DNA of 64,000 bases, taken from contig NZ_FMDM01000002.1 of the NCBI RefSeq assembly GCF_900090105.1, positions 124,001 through 188,000 on the forward strand, given 5' to 3'. Below, piece after piece: positions 32,567 through 40,475 of this stretch (its first letter is position 1; each line of letters starts with the position of its first letter). The position numbers and the translations under genes were made by a program. The notes under the pieces are model-generated. The model was not told the DNA's origin, ran no database searches, and was given only the letters and a program-made list of their open reading frames with translations. Source of the DNA: Micromonospora humi. GTDB lineage: Bacteria > Actinomycetota > Actinomycetes > Mycobacteriales > Micromonosporaceae.

Positions 32567-32965
32567 TCACCGCAGCTCGGCCTCGCGACGTAGCTGGTCG
32601 AAGATGATCTGATCCACCGGGGAGACCCGGTGACGGTCGGCGTAGGTGAGCCAGGCCAGCTCGGCGATCTCGGCCGCCGGCCGGAGGGTCCCCCGGTAGT
32701 CGGCGGTGTAGCAGCGCATCCGCACCATGACGCCGTCCGCGTGGCCGTGCGCCTGGGCCTCGAAGACGCCGGTGAACACGGCGCTGTCGGGGTCCACGTC
32801 GACGCTGAGTTCCTCCTGGACCTCGCGGACGAGCGTGTCGAGGTCGCTCTCACCATCTTCCCGTTTGCCGCCTGGCAGGTAGTAGACGTTCTTGCCGTGG
32901 GACCGGGTGCTGAGGATCGCCCCGTTCTCCACCCGCAGCCACGTGACCTTGTCGATGACGCTCAC
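32567..32965 (-). CDS. NUDIX hydrolase
   Basis: 132 residues. The Nudix box Gx5Ex7REUxEE is complete: Gly33, Glu39, Arg47-Glu48, Glu51-Glu52. PGGKREDGESD identifies the MutT-like type that cleaves nucleoside diphosphate derivatives. The start is GTG 32965. The substrate is unknown. It is convergent with the HNH gene. Confidence 0.85.
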   Translation of the reverse strand: MSVIDKVTWLRVENGAILSTRSHGKNVYYLPGGKREDGESDLDTLVREVQEELSVDVDPDSAVFTGVFEAQAHGHADGVMVRMRCYTADYRGTLRPAAEIAELAWLTYADRHRVSPVDQIIFDQLRREAELR

Positions 32966-33059
32966 CGCTGGAGGTTAGCGGGCGTCGAACACCAGGCTGA
33001 AGCATTACGCACAAGAACTGTCATTATGATGTGTGGCCGATTCACGGCTTTTGTTCGCA

Positions 33060-33099
33060 CGGTTTAGCGGATTTTCATTAACGGTAATCCGTTAAACCG
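33060..33099. promoter_or_regulatory. Nested inverted repeats, operator-like
   Basis: CGGTTTAGCGGATT (33060-33073) and AATCCGTTAAACCG (33086-33099) match at 13 of 14 positions. Inside lies a second perfect dyad, TTAACGG (33078-33084), TAAT, CCGTTAA (33089-33095). The word CGTTAA/TTAACG thus occurs several times in 40 AT-rich bases just upstream of a good promoter. Confidence 0.6.
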
Positions 33100-33112
33100 C
33101 GTCGATAACGGG

Positions 33113-33141
33113 TTGAGCCGCTTCCCTGTCTCTCGTAGGTT
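33113..33141 (+). promoter_or_regulatory. Sigma-70 type promoter
   Basis: TTGAGC (33113-33118), a 17-base spacer, TAGGTT (33136-33141). Transcription would start about 33148 and read a leader with a tiny frame and a stem-loop before the DUF1062 gene. The whole 32966-33339 gap (374 bases) holds this control region and no larger gene. Confidence 0.55.
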
Positions 33142-33175
33142 GCCTGCGACGCCGAAGAGAGAGGACACGAGCAGC

Positions 33176-33202
33176 ATGACCCCGCCTGCTCTCCGGATCT
33201 GA
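33176..33202 (+). CDS. Possible 8-codon leader peptide
   Basis: ATG at 33176 encodes MTPPALRI and then TGA. GAGAGAGGACACGAG just upstream can act as ribosome-binding site. It lies between the promoter at 33113 and the stem-loop at 33224, an arrangement seen in attenuators. Expression is not shown. Confidence 0.35.
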   Translation: MTPPALRI

Positions 33203-33223
33203 CACGTTCCACCGCTCACCGGT

Positions 33224-33244
33224 AGCCGACGCCCCGCGTCGGCT
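33224..33244 (+). terminator. Stem-loop in leader, possible attenuator
   Basis: AGCCGACGC (33224-33232), CCC, GCGTCGGCT (33236-33244): a 9-bp perfect stem 22 bases after the tiny frame and 95 bases before the DUF1062 gene. A direct repeat TCAGGTCT occurs twice in the remaining leader (about 33308 and 33324). Confidence 0.45.
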
Positions 33245-33339
33245 CCGCCGGGCTGCCCCGCGCACCCCGGTCATGCGGCGTTCGAGGTCGCGCGTAATCG
33301 GCCTCGTGTCAGGTCTAGAGAGATCAGGTCTCGAAACTC

Positions 33340-33900
33340 ATGTCCTCACAACCTCATATCGTGCTGCCCTGGGTCGTTCACCGAACCCGGCTGCCGCTGC
33401 TGTCGTGGCGGTGCGTGGACTGCCCGTCGGAGTCCGCCACCACCGGCGCCGGACGGTTCCGCGTCAACGCCAACGGCAAGCTGCTGGACGTGTGGCTGCT
33501 GGTCCGCTGCGTGCGCTGCGACCGGACGAGCAAACTCACCGTGTACGAGCGCACGCCGGTCAGCTCGTTCGATCCGGTCGAACTGCACGGCTACCACGTC
33601 AACGACAGCCGGCTGGTGGCGTCCACGCTGCTGGATCCGGCGCTGGCCCGGCGCAACCGCTTCGCCCTCGACTGGACGGACGCCTGGCGGTTGGACGCCC
33701 CGCCGACGCCGCTCGACGAGGCGTGGCCGGTCCGGGTGGAGGTGGCCTTCCGCGATCCGGTGCCGGTGCGTCCGGACCGGCTCGTCGCGCGCGGGCTCGG
33801 CCTCAGCAGGCCCGAGGTCCAGCGGCGGGTCAAGTGCGACGTGCCGATGCGGCGGTCCAGGATCGCCGGCTTCACCTTCACGCTGATGTCGGTGCGGTAG
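33340..33900 (+). CDS. DUF1062 family protein
   Basis: 186 residues. WRCVDCPS and LVRCVRCDRTS form two CxxC pairs (zinc-ribbon-like), followed by SKLTVYERTPVSSFDPVELHGYHVNDSRLV, which is the DUF1062 signature. The function of the family is not known to me. The C-terminal half is basic and may bind nucleic acid. It has its own leader and a very strong terminator. Confidence 0.8.
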   Translation: MSSQPHIVLPWVVHRTRLPLLSWRCVDCPSESATTGAGRFRVNANGKLLDVWLLVRCVRCDRTSKLTVYERTPVSSFDPVELHGYHVNDSRLVASTLLDPALARRNRFALDWTDAWRLDAPPTPLDEAWPVRVEVAFRDPVPVRPDRLVARGLGLSRPEVQRRVKCDVPMRRSRIAGFTFTLMSVR

Positions 33901-33905
33901 CGGGC

Positions 33906-33944
33906 ATCCGGTCGCGGCGGGCACCCAACCCGCCGCGACCGGAT
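33906..33944. terminator. Strong hairpin terminator
   Basis: ATCCGGTCGCGGCGGG (33906-33921), 7-base loop, CCCGCCGCGACCGGAT (33929-33944): a 16-bp perfect stem right after the DUF1062 stop and before the convergent hydrolase remnant. Confidence 0.85.
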
Positions 33945-33977
33945 CAACCCAGGATCACCCGGGGCGGGTCCGGGAGA

Positions 33978-34701
33978 TCACCCCGGCATGGGCAGGCATT
34001 CGTCGAGCAGAGCGACGACGTCGCGCCAGGCCCGCCGCGCGTGCTGTGGGTGGTAGCCGACGCCGGGGACCACCGGGTGGTCGACGGGCGGGTGGTGGAA
34101 GGCGTGCAAGGCGCCGCCGTAGACCACCAGGCGCCAGTCGACGCCCGCGGCCCGCATCTCGTCGACGAACGCGTCCCGTTGCGCGGGCGGCATGATCGGA
34201 TCCTCCGATCCGACCCCGGCCCACCGGGCAGCGGATGCGCGCCGCCTCGCCCGGTCGGCCCGTGGTCAGTGCGTTGACTGTCCCGATCACCCGCAGGTCG
34301 ACGCCGTCGCGCCCGAGTTCCAGCCCGATGGCGCCCCCGGTGCCGTAGCCGACGGCGGCGATCCGCTCGGGATCGGTCCGCGGTTCGGCGCGCAACACGG
34401 CGAGCGCCGCGTGGCCGATCTCCCGCATCCGCTCGGGGTCGGCGAGCAGCGGCAGGCACCGGGCCAGCATCTCCTCCGGGTCGCCCAGATAGCGCCCGCC
34501 GTGCAGGTCGAAGGCGAGCGCCACGTAGCCCCGCTCGGCGAGCGCATCGGCCCGGCGGCGCTCGACGTCGCTGAGCCCCGTGCCCTCGGGCCCGAGCAAC
34601 ACCGCTGGTCGCCGGTCGACACCGGCCGGGAGCGCGAGGTGCCCGATCATCGTCAGGCCGTCGGCCGGGTACTCGACCGTACGTGTGGTGATCGCCGTCA
34701 T
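33978..34701 (-). pseudogene. Dienelactone hydrolase-like gene, frameshifted, nucleophile lost
   Basis: The first about 170 codons from ATG 34701 read as a dienelactone hydrolase (RRPAVLLGPEGTGLSDVERRRADALAERGYVALAFDLHG). The family continues as GSEDPIMPPAQRDAFVDEMRAAGVDWRLVVYGGALHAFHHP, but that part lies in another frame, ending at 33978. The switch falls at about 34205-34220, where roughly two bases seem to be missing after codons for RCPV. Independently, the nucleophile motif GYCxGG reads GYGTGG (34344-34361), so Cys is Gly. Both changes point to a decayed gene rather than a sequencing slip alone. Confidence 0.75.
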
Positions 34702-34835
34702 CGCACTGAGCGTAGTGACGCTCGAGCCCGGTCAGAACGGCTTTCGCCGCTGGCAGAACCGCGCGCGGGCGCACCTGACGACCGGGACCTCCACTACGGT
34801 GGCAGCAACAACGCCGATCCACTCTGGAGGCAACG

Positions 34836-35249
34836 GTGCCGGTGTCGTCGCGTGAGGTCGTCGAGCGGGTGCTGCGCGCCGGCCGGGAGCAGGATGTCGA
34901 GGCGTTCGTGGCCCTGATGGCCCCGGAGGGGTACATCGAGTGGCCGTTCCGGCCGGCGGGTGTGCCCGGCCGCGTGCAGGGGCACGCCCAGATCCGCCGG
35001 CACCTGACCGAGGCGGCCAACGCCCTGGTCACGATCGACGAGCACCGCGACCTGGTGCTTCACGAGACCACCGATCCGGAGGTGGTCGTCGTGGAATACG
35101 AGGCCCGCGGCAGCGTGGTCGCGACCGACGCGCCGTTCGAGCAGACCGTGATCGCGGTGTTCCGGGTCCGGGACGGCCGGATCGTGTCCTACCGCGACTA
35201 CATCAACCCGCTGGCCCTGCTCGCCGCTCTCGACGAGGGAGACATCTGA
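34836..35249 (+). CDS. SnoaL-like / NTF2-fold protein
   Basis: 137 residues. VVERVLRAGREQDVEAFVALMAPEGYIEWPFRPAGVPGRVQGHAQIRRHL and the end VFRVRDGRIVSYRDYINPLALLAAL match the ketosteroid isomerase-like NTF2 fold. GGAGG lies 6 bases before GTG 34836. It is the first of three overlapping genes (NTF2-like, methyltransferase, MPI-like). A small-molecule isomerase or cyclase role is possible; no catalytic residue can be assigned safely. Confidence 0.8.
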   Translation: MPVSSREVVERVLRAGREQDVEAFVALMAPEGYIEWPFRPAGVPGRVQGHAQIRRHLTEAANALVTIDEHRDLVLHETTDPEVVVVEYEARGSVVATDAPFEQTVIAVFRVRDGRIVSYRDYINPLALLAALDEGDI

Positions 35250-36028
35250 TGGAGACCGACGGGCGCGACCGGCACTCGTCCTCGTTCGGCGCGGCGGCCA
35301 CCGCGTACGCCGAGCACCGCCCGGACTACGCGCAGGCCGCGGTCCGGTGGGCGTTGCGGGCCGCGCCCGGCCGGCGGGTGCTCGACCTCGGCGCCGGCAC
35401 CGGCAAGCTGACGGCCACGATCGGCGCGGTCGGCGCCGACGTCACCGCCGTCGAACCGGACCCGGCCATGCTGGGCGAGCTGCGCCGCGCCCTGCCCGAC
35501 GCGCGGGCGCTGCCGGGCAGCGCCGAGGCGATCCCGCTGCCGGACGCCGCCGTCGACGCCGTGCTGGCCGGCAACGCCATGCACTGGTTCGACATGGCGG
35601 TGGCGGGCCCGGAGATCGCCCGGGTCCTCGCCCCCGGCGGTGTGCTGGCCGGGCTGTGGAACGTGCTGGACGACCGGGTCGACTGGGTCGCCGGGCTGGC
35701 CGAGGTCAGCGGGAGCGCGGCCGTCGGCCCCCGGGACACGCCCGCCGGTTGGCGGGTCGAGACGGCGCGGATGCACCTGCCGGGCAACGGCGCGCCGGCC
35801 CGCTTCGACGACCCGGAGCAGGCCGAGTTTCCGCACGGGCAGCGCCGCACCGCCGACTCCCTGGTGGCGACGCTGGCCACCCGGGCGGGAATGCTGGTCA
35901 TGCCGGAGCCGGAGCGGGCGGCCGCGCTCGACCGGATCCGCGCGTTCCTGGCGAGCCGCCCGGAGACCGCGCACGGCGAGTTCACGCTGCCCATGCTGAC
36001 CTGCGTGCTGCGCGTGCGACGGCGGTGA
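35249..36028 (+). CDS. Class I SAM-dependent methyltransferase
   Basis: 259 residues. SFGAAATAYAEHRPDYAQAAVRWAL followed by VLDLGAGTGKLTATI (SAM motif I, residues about 46-60), VTAVEPDPAMLGELR (motif II) and AVLAGNAMHWFD is the usual pattern of small-molecule C/O/N-methyltransferases in actinomycetes. ATG 35249 overlaps the stop of the NTF2-like gene (TGATG). The substrate is not evident. Confidence 0.88.
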   Translation: METDGRDRHSSSFGAAATAYAEHRPDYAQAAVRWALRAAPGRRVLDLGAGTGKLTATIGAVGADVTAVEPDPAMLGELRRALPDARALPGSAEAIPLPDAAVDAVLAGNAMHWFDMAVAGPEIARVLAPGGVLAGLWNVLDDRVDWVAGLAEVSGSAAVGPRDTPAGWRVETARMHLPGNGAPARFDDPEQAEFPHGQRRTADSLVATLATRAGMLVMPEPERAAALDRIRAFLASRPETAHGEFTLPMLTCVLRVRRR

Positions 36029-36591
36029 ACGGCGCGGACGTCCGCTCGGCCGCCACGGCGATGACCGCCGCGCTGTCGCCGGGCACCGGCCGGGACTGGA
36101 CGGTACGCGCGGGCGACCTGGACTGGTCCTGCTGGACCACCGCCGCGCACGTCGCGCACGACCTGGTCGGATACGCCGGCCAGGTGGCCGGCCGTCCCAC
36201 CGACGGCTACCTCCCGTTCGACCTGCGGGTCCGTCCGGACGCGCCGCCCGCCGAGGTGCTGGCCGTGGCGGTGGCCGCCGCCGGGATGCTCGCGGCCGTG
36301 GTGGACGCCGCCGACCCGGCCGGCCGGGGCTGGCACTGGGGTCCGTGCGACGCGGACGGGTTCGCCGCGATGGGCGTGGCGGAGATTCTGCTGCACACCC
36401 ACGACGTGACCCGCGGTCTCGACCTGGCCTGGTCACCGCCGGCCGAGCTGTGCGCGGCTGTGGTGCGGCGGCTGTTCCCCGACGCGCCCGCCGGTGACCC
36501 CGCGCCGGTGCTGCTCTGGCTGACCGGCCGCGCCCCGCTGGGCGGCCGACCGCGCCGGAGCGCCTGGACCTGGCGCGCGGCGCGCGGCTGA
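36025..36591 (+). CDS. Maleylpyruvate isomerase N-domain / DinB-fold protein
   Basis: 188 residues. TVRAGDLDWSCWTTAAHVAHDLVGYAGQVAG and MGVAEILLHTHDVTRGL give the three metal-binding His of the mycothiol-dependent maleylpyruvate isomerase/DinB-2 fold. In actinomycetes such proteins often use mycothiol in detoxification. GTG 36025 overlaps the methyltransferase stop (GTGA), so it ends this three-gene operon. Confidence 0.75.
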   Translation: MNGADVRSAATAMTAALSPGTGRDWTVRAGDLDWSCWTTAAHVAHDLVGYAGQVAGRPTDGYLPFDLRVRPDAPPAEVLAVAVAAAGMLAAVVDAADPAGRGWHWGPCDADGFAAMGVAEILLHTHDVTRGLDLAWSPPAELCAAVVRRLFPDAPAGDPAPVLLWLTGRAPLGGRPRRSAWTWRAARG

Positions 36592-36635
36592 GCGCGGCCC
36601 GGCCCGCCCGTGCTCCTGGCCTGTGGCGACGGTGC

Positions 36636-37253
36636 TCAGACGTCGACGGTCGGCCTTTGCCCGGGCATTGCTGTCCGCCGCCTGCCGACGGTGAGGATCC
36701 GCGCGCAGCCCACCACGCCGGCCACCAACAGCACCAGCCCACTGACGACGTCGGCGACCCGGTTCGGCCAGGGCAGGATCGCGGGGGTGGTGAACCGACC
36801 GACGACGAACGGTTCGAGCACCGCGCCGAGCGGGACGACGAGGCGGGCGGCCACCCCCCACGGATCCGCCCGGTGGGCGATCGCGCCCACCAGGCCGAGC
36901 GGTCCGCCCACCACCACGGCCCCCGCAAGCCAGAAGAGGTTGGCCGCCCAGACGCCCCGGTCGAACATCCCGAACGCCGTTCCCACGCCGTAGTGGACGA
37001 CACAGGCGGTGAGCAGGGCGACGACTCCGGCAGCGACGGCCTGCGCGGGACGGCGGACGAGCCACCCGGACACCACTGCCAACCCGGCCCAGACCGTTCC
37101 GGCGTTGACCATCTGGCTCAGGGCCAACCGGCCGGCCAGCAGGGTGTCCGCCCGGCCTTCGAGTTCGCCAGCGGTCGTCACGTTCGAGGCCAGCGACACC
37201 AACGCCAGCACACTCGCGGCGACGACGACCAGGCACCATCCCCGTCGAGTCAT
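36636..37253 (-). CDS. Membrane protein, DUF6518-like
   Basis: 205 residues with five or six hydrophobic segments (about 7-24, 48-66, 72-93, 101-125, 135-155, 168-188). HYGVGTAFGMFD and FTTPAILPWPNRVADVVSGLVLLVAGVVGCARIL recall small actinomycete membrane proteins annotated as DUF6518. No function is known. The start is ATG 37253 and it stands alone. Confidence 0.6.
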   Translation of the reverse strand: MTRRGWCLVVVAASVLALVSLASNVTTAGELEGRADTLLAGRLALSQMVNAGTVWAGLAVVSGWLVRRPAQAVAAGVVALLTACVVHYGVGTAFGMFDRGVWAANLFWLAGAVVVGGPLGLVGAIAHRADPWGVAARLVVPLGAVLEPFVVGRFTTPAILPWPNRVADVVSGLVLLVAGVVGCARILTVGRRRTAMPGQRPTVDV

Positions 37254-37302
37254 GGCCAGAGGGTACGCAGGCGCAGCCCGCCGCTGCCGCTGGGCGTGGT
37301 TC

Positions 37303-37743
37303 TCAGGTCAGTTGCTCGGCCAGGGCGAGGATGATCCCGCTCGGCCCGCGCAGGTAGCAGAGCAGGAAGCTGTCCTCGAAGCGGGTCACCTCGCCGACGA
37401 GTTCACCACCGAGGGGCCGCAGCCGAGCGAGCGTGGCCTCGATGTCGTCGACGGCGAACATGACGCGGTGCAGGCCCCGCGTGTTGGCCGGGGTGACCGC
37501 CGGCTCGGGGGTGATCGACGTCGGGGCGTGGTAGGTCGCGAGTTCGAGCCGGCCCGGCGCGTCCGGGATCCTCATCATCGCGATCTCGCTGCGCATGTCG
37601 GACAGCCCGACGACCCGGCCCGCCCAGTCACCCTCGATCGGCATCCGGCCTTCCAGCTCCATGCCGAGCGCGGTGAAGAAGGCGACCGCGGCGTCGAGGT
37701 CGTCGACCACGATGCCGACGTTGTCCATCCGGTGAATCGTCAC
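37303..37743 (-). CDS. VOC-family protein (glyoxalase-like)
   Basis: 146 residues. MDNVGIVVDDLDAAVAFFTALGMELEGR is the first vicinal-oxygen-chelate module, and HRVMFAVDDIEATLARLRPLGGELVGEV with YLRGPSGIILALAEQL the second. His and Glu metal ligands of the glyoxalase kind are partly present. The GTG start is at 37743. No neighbour suggests a substrate. Confidence 0.85.
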   Translation of the reverse strand: MTIHRMDNVGIVVDDLDAAVAFFTALGMELEGRMPIEGDWAGRVVGLSDMRSEIAMMRIPDAPGRLELATYHAPTSITPEPAVTPANTRGLHRVMFAVDDIEATLARLRPLGGELVGEVTRFEDSFLLCYLRGPSGIILALAEQLT

Positions 37744-37812
37744 GCCCCGAGGATAGGACCGAGGTACGACGTCACCGGCACGCCGAGCCGCGCAGGTGCG
37801 CCAAGACCGTCG

Positions 37813-38472
37813 TCACGTCCGCGGCCAATCCGCGAAGGCCTTGCGCAGCCGGTCGATCTCCGAGGGCGCGAGGCGGTAGAGGGTGAAGACGGCGTCGGGA
37901 AGGCGGTCGAGCCGTCGGAGGGCGTCGTGGGCCTCGTCTTCGGTGAGATCGGGGTCGGCGCGCTGGCCGAGCGCGATCAGGTCGGATCGGTCGTAGCGGT
38001 CGAGGACCGCCGCGACGTCGATGTAGTCACGAGGCTGAGCCCGAGTGATCATGGCAGCCATCTTGGTGCCGATGAGATCGTCGAGGTGCAGGACAGGTCC
38101 GATGTCGAGCACGACGGGAGTGTTGGTCCGGGCGAAGCGGACGAGCTGCACCCGGACCGCCTCGGCGTCGTGGCGAACCTCGAACTCGACCATGTCCTGG
38201 TCGAACCCGTAGAAAACCTCATCCAACTCGGTGGGATCTGCGACGCTCTCGACCTGGTAGCCGGCGTCGTGGAGTGCCTCGCGGACCAGCTCGGCGCCCG
38301 CAGTTACCCCACCGTCGATGTCGGTGAACAGGTCGACGTCCTCGGTCGGACGGTTGACGACGCCGTGGACGACGAGCGCCTGCCCGCCGGCGAGGGCGAA
38401 GCCGTGGTCGGCGGCCGCGGTGAGTGCGATCCGGGCGACATCGCACTGAAACGGGTCGGGGATGAGCGGCAT
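37813..38472 (-). CDS. AbiEii/AbiGii-like nucleotidyltransferase
   Basis: 219 residues. FALAGGQALVVHGVVNRPTEDVDLFTD (residues 25-51) is the Mn-dependent nucleotidyltransferase motif GGxAL...RxTxDVDLF of type IV toxins of the AbiEii kind, with Asp45 and Asp47 as metal ligands. The later KMAAMITRAQPRDYIDVAAVLD is the second family landmark. Its ATG overlaps the stop of the gene upstream (TGATG), which is the usual antitoxin position. A role in toxin-antitoxin or phage defence is inferred. Confidence 0.82.
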   Translation of the reverse strand: MPLIPDPFQCDVARIALTAAADHGFALAGGQALVVHGVVNRPTEDVDLFTDIDGGVTAGAELVREALHDAGYQVESVADPTELDEVFYGFDQDMVEFEVRHDAEAVRVQLVRFARTNTPVVLDIGPVLHLDDLIGTKMAAMITRAQPRDYIDVAAVLDRYDRSDLIALGQRADPDLTEDEAHDALRRLDRLPDAVFTLYRLAPSEIDRLRKAFADWPRT

Positions 38473-38828
38473 CAGGCCGCGATGTCCCGGGCGCGGAGCA
38501 TCGGGTGGCGCTGCTCCCAGGCACGGCGGACGCCGCGAGGCAGATACAGCGTCGACCAGAGTCGGATCAACGTCGGCCCGTGCAGCCACGTGCGCAGCTC
38601 ATCGGCGCGGACGGCTTCAGTCAGCACCGTCTCGTACATCCAGGGCAACAGCCCCGGGCGGTCGAGGTCGACATGCCGGTCGGACTGCCAGAACAGCCGG
38701 TGGGGCAGCTCGACGACACCGGCGGTGGGACCGCGCAGCTCGCGGAGATCGTCCGCCACGACCACACGGCGCCCCGGACGGGCCGCGTGTGGTGCACTCG
38801 CACCTCGGACGGAGCCGGTCGGGTCCAT
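38472..38828 (-). CDS. Unknown partner of the AbiEii-like gene
   Basis: 118 residues: HRLFWQSDRHVDLDRPGLLPWMYETVLTEAVRADELRTWLHGPTLIRLWSTLYLPRGVRRAWEQRHPML. No helix-turn-helix is clear, so it is not a typical AbiEi. The WYET-like and WLHG features recall small proteins found in front of AbiEii-like genes in actinomycetes that set the expression of the toxin. It overlaps the toxin-like gene by one base. I do not recognise its fold. Confidence 0.65.
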   Translation of the reverse strand: MDPTGSVRGASAPHAARPGRRVVVADDLRELRGPTAGVVELPHRLFWQSDRHVDLDRPGLLPWMYETVLTEAVRADELRTWLHGPTLIRLWSTLYLPRGVRRAWEQRHPMLRARDIAA

Positions 38829-38864
38829 GGAATCGAGAATAACCCGGTTGACGTGCTGTCGGGC

Positions 38865-39332
38865 TCAGCGACGCCACCAGCGCCACCGGCGGCGGGATCG
38901 CGCGGCCGGCGGCGGTGACATCGGGGCCGGCGAGGAAGTCGCGGCACCACGGCGGTCGGCGCGCCACCGCAGCACCGCCTGCTCGACGTCGACCGGACGG
39001 ACCACCACGCGCGGCCCGGTCGGGGTGCGCAGCCAGGCCACCACCTCGGCGTTGAGCACCGCCAGGTACGACCGGACGGCCTCCTCGGTGGGCAGGTCAC
39101 GCAGCTCGCCGGGGAGCTGCTCGATGCGGCGGCGCAACTGCAGCGGGGTGGGCAGCATCAGATCGGACGGGATCTGCTCCCGTTCCATGAAGCCGCGGAT
39201 CCACCAGCCCTCGTCGTAGGGCTCGTTGCGGCCCGGGATCGGTTTGCCGGCGCCCGGCAGGTTGTCGAACTCGCCGCGCTCCTGGGCGGAGCGGATCTGC
39301 GCCTCGACCGCGGCCTCCCAGCCGTACGTCAT
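38865..39332 (-). CDS. DUF1992 (DnaJ C28-like) protein
   Basis: 155 residues. EAAVEAQIRSAQERGEFDNLPGAGKPIPGRNEPYDEGWWIRGFMEREQIPSDLMLP is the DUF1992 domain, found alone in bacteria. The C-terminus is a Pro/Arg-rich tail. ATG 39332 is chosen because GGGAGGTGA lies at the right distance; GTG 39341 is in frame but overlaps that site. Confidence 0.82.
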   Translation of the reverse strand: MTYGWEAAVEAQIRSAQERGEFDNLPGAGKPIPGRNEPYDEGWWIRGFMEREQIPSDLMLPTPLQLRRRIEQLPGELRDLPTEEAVRSYLAVLNAEVVAWLRTPTGPRVVVRPVDVEQAVLRWRADRRGAATSSPAPMSPPPAARSRRRWRWWRR

Positions 39333-39433
39333 CGCCGTCACCTCCCGAGTCCACCGTATCCGCCGGTTTTCGCCTATGGTCAGCGCCGGGCGGCGCCGGG
39401 GTGTTCCCGGGCGCCCGTGAGAAAGGGAGCGGC

Positions 39434-39823
39434 GTGCGGGACTGGCTGGTCGGCCTCGGGGCGGCGGTGGTCTGCCTGGTGGGGAGTTGGGCGCTGCTGG
39501 TGCTGTCGGCCCGTCGGCTGCCGCCGGGGATCCTGCGCGATCTGGCCGCGTTCCTACCCGATTGTCTGACCGTGGTGCGGCGGCTGCGCCGCGATCCCCG
39601 GGTGCCGCGCCGGGCCCGGATCGCGATCGTGGTCGCGGGCGTCTGGCTGGCCAGCCCGATCGACCTGATCCCCGAGTTCCTGCCGGTGATCGGCCCGCTG
39701 GACGACATCGTCGTGGTGGCGCTCGCGTTGCGCTACGCCGGGCGGCAGGTGCCCCGCCAGGTGCTGCTGGAGGCGTGGCCGGGTGAACCGCGGCTGCTGC
39801 TGCGCCTGCTCGGCGCGCCGTGA
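39434..39823 (+). CDS. DUF1232 (YkvA-like) membrane protein
   Basis: 129 residues. An N-terminal membrane helix (VGLGAAVVCLVGSWALLVLSA) is followed by the DUF1232 core VAGVWLASPIDLIPEFLPVIGPLDDIVVVALALRYAGRQVP. GTG 39434 follows AAAGGGAGC. Function is not known; it is convergent with the acetyltransferase, 4 bases away. Confidence 0.82.
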   Translation: MRDWLVGLGAAVVCLVGSWALLVLSARRLPPGILRDLAAFLPDCLTVVRRLRRDPRVPRRARIAIVVAGVWLASPIDLIPEFLPVIGPLDDIVVVALALRYAGRQVPRQVLLEAWPGEPRLLLRLLGAP

Positions 39824-39827
39824 CGGC

Positions 39828-40376
39828 TCAGGGCCGCAGGCGTACGTGCCGGTGGCCGTCGCGGGGGAACGGCGGGCGGGCCGGCATCACCTCGGCGAAC
39901 GCGTACCCGCTCTTCTCCGCCACCCGGCAGGAGGCCGGGTTGTCGATCTGGTGGAACAGCTCCATGCGGGTCAGCCCGGCGGCGGCGAAGCGGGTGAACG
40001 CCCAGCCGGTGACCGCGTCGACGGCCCGGGGCGCGACGCCCCGCCCCCGCGCCGGCGCGGCGGTCCAGTAGCCGACCTCGGCTGCCGGGTGGCCCGGGCG
40101 GACCTCCTTGAGCACGACGCAGGCGACCAGCCGCTCCCCCGCCGGCGCCTGCTCCAGCACGGCGAAGCTGAACCGGCGGTCGGCCGCCCAGCCCTGCCGG
40201 CTGCGGCGCACGAACGCCCGCGCCTCGCCCCGGCTGGTCACCGGGTGGCGGGTCCAGGCACGCAGCACCGGATCCTGGTAGATCTCCAGCAGGTCGTCGG
40301 CGTCACCGTCGCACCACGGTCGCAGCGTCAGGCCGGGCGCGGCGGGAGTGGCGGCGGCGGACAGCACGACGGACAT
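39828..40376 (-). CDS. GNAT-family N-acetyltransferase (RimJ/L type)
   Basis: 182 residues. LTLRPWCDGDADDLLEIYQDP, AEVGYWTAAPARGRGVAPRAVDAVTGWAF (the acetyl-CoA pyrophosphate loop Q/RxxGxG/A region) and LTRMELFHQIDNPASCRVAEKSGYAFAEVMP match the RimJ/RimL type. ATG 40376 fits the family length. Divergent from the LysE gene. Confidence 0.88.
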   Translation of the reverse strand: MSVVLSAAATPAAPGLTLRPWCDGDADDLLEIYQDPVLRAWTRHPVTSRGEARAFVRRSRQGWAADRRFSFAVLEQAPAGERLVACVVLKEVRPGHPAAEVGYWTAAPARGRGVAPRAVDAVTGWAFTRFAAAGLTRMELFHQIDNPASCRVAEKSGYAFAEVMPARPPFPRDGHRHVRLRP

Positions 40377-40475
40377 TGCGACAGTGTCGCGCGTCACGCG
40401 CCTCGGCCGCGACCCCGCACCCGTGGGCGGGCCCGGCGGCGTAGGGTCCGGGCAGGGTCGACGGCGGGAGGCGGC

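Noticed and set aside
33092..33274. 60-codon frame on the minus strand in the 33.1 kb gap
   Set aside because: Basic, low-complexity, without ribosome-binding site, and antisense to the promoter and leader seen there.
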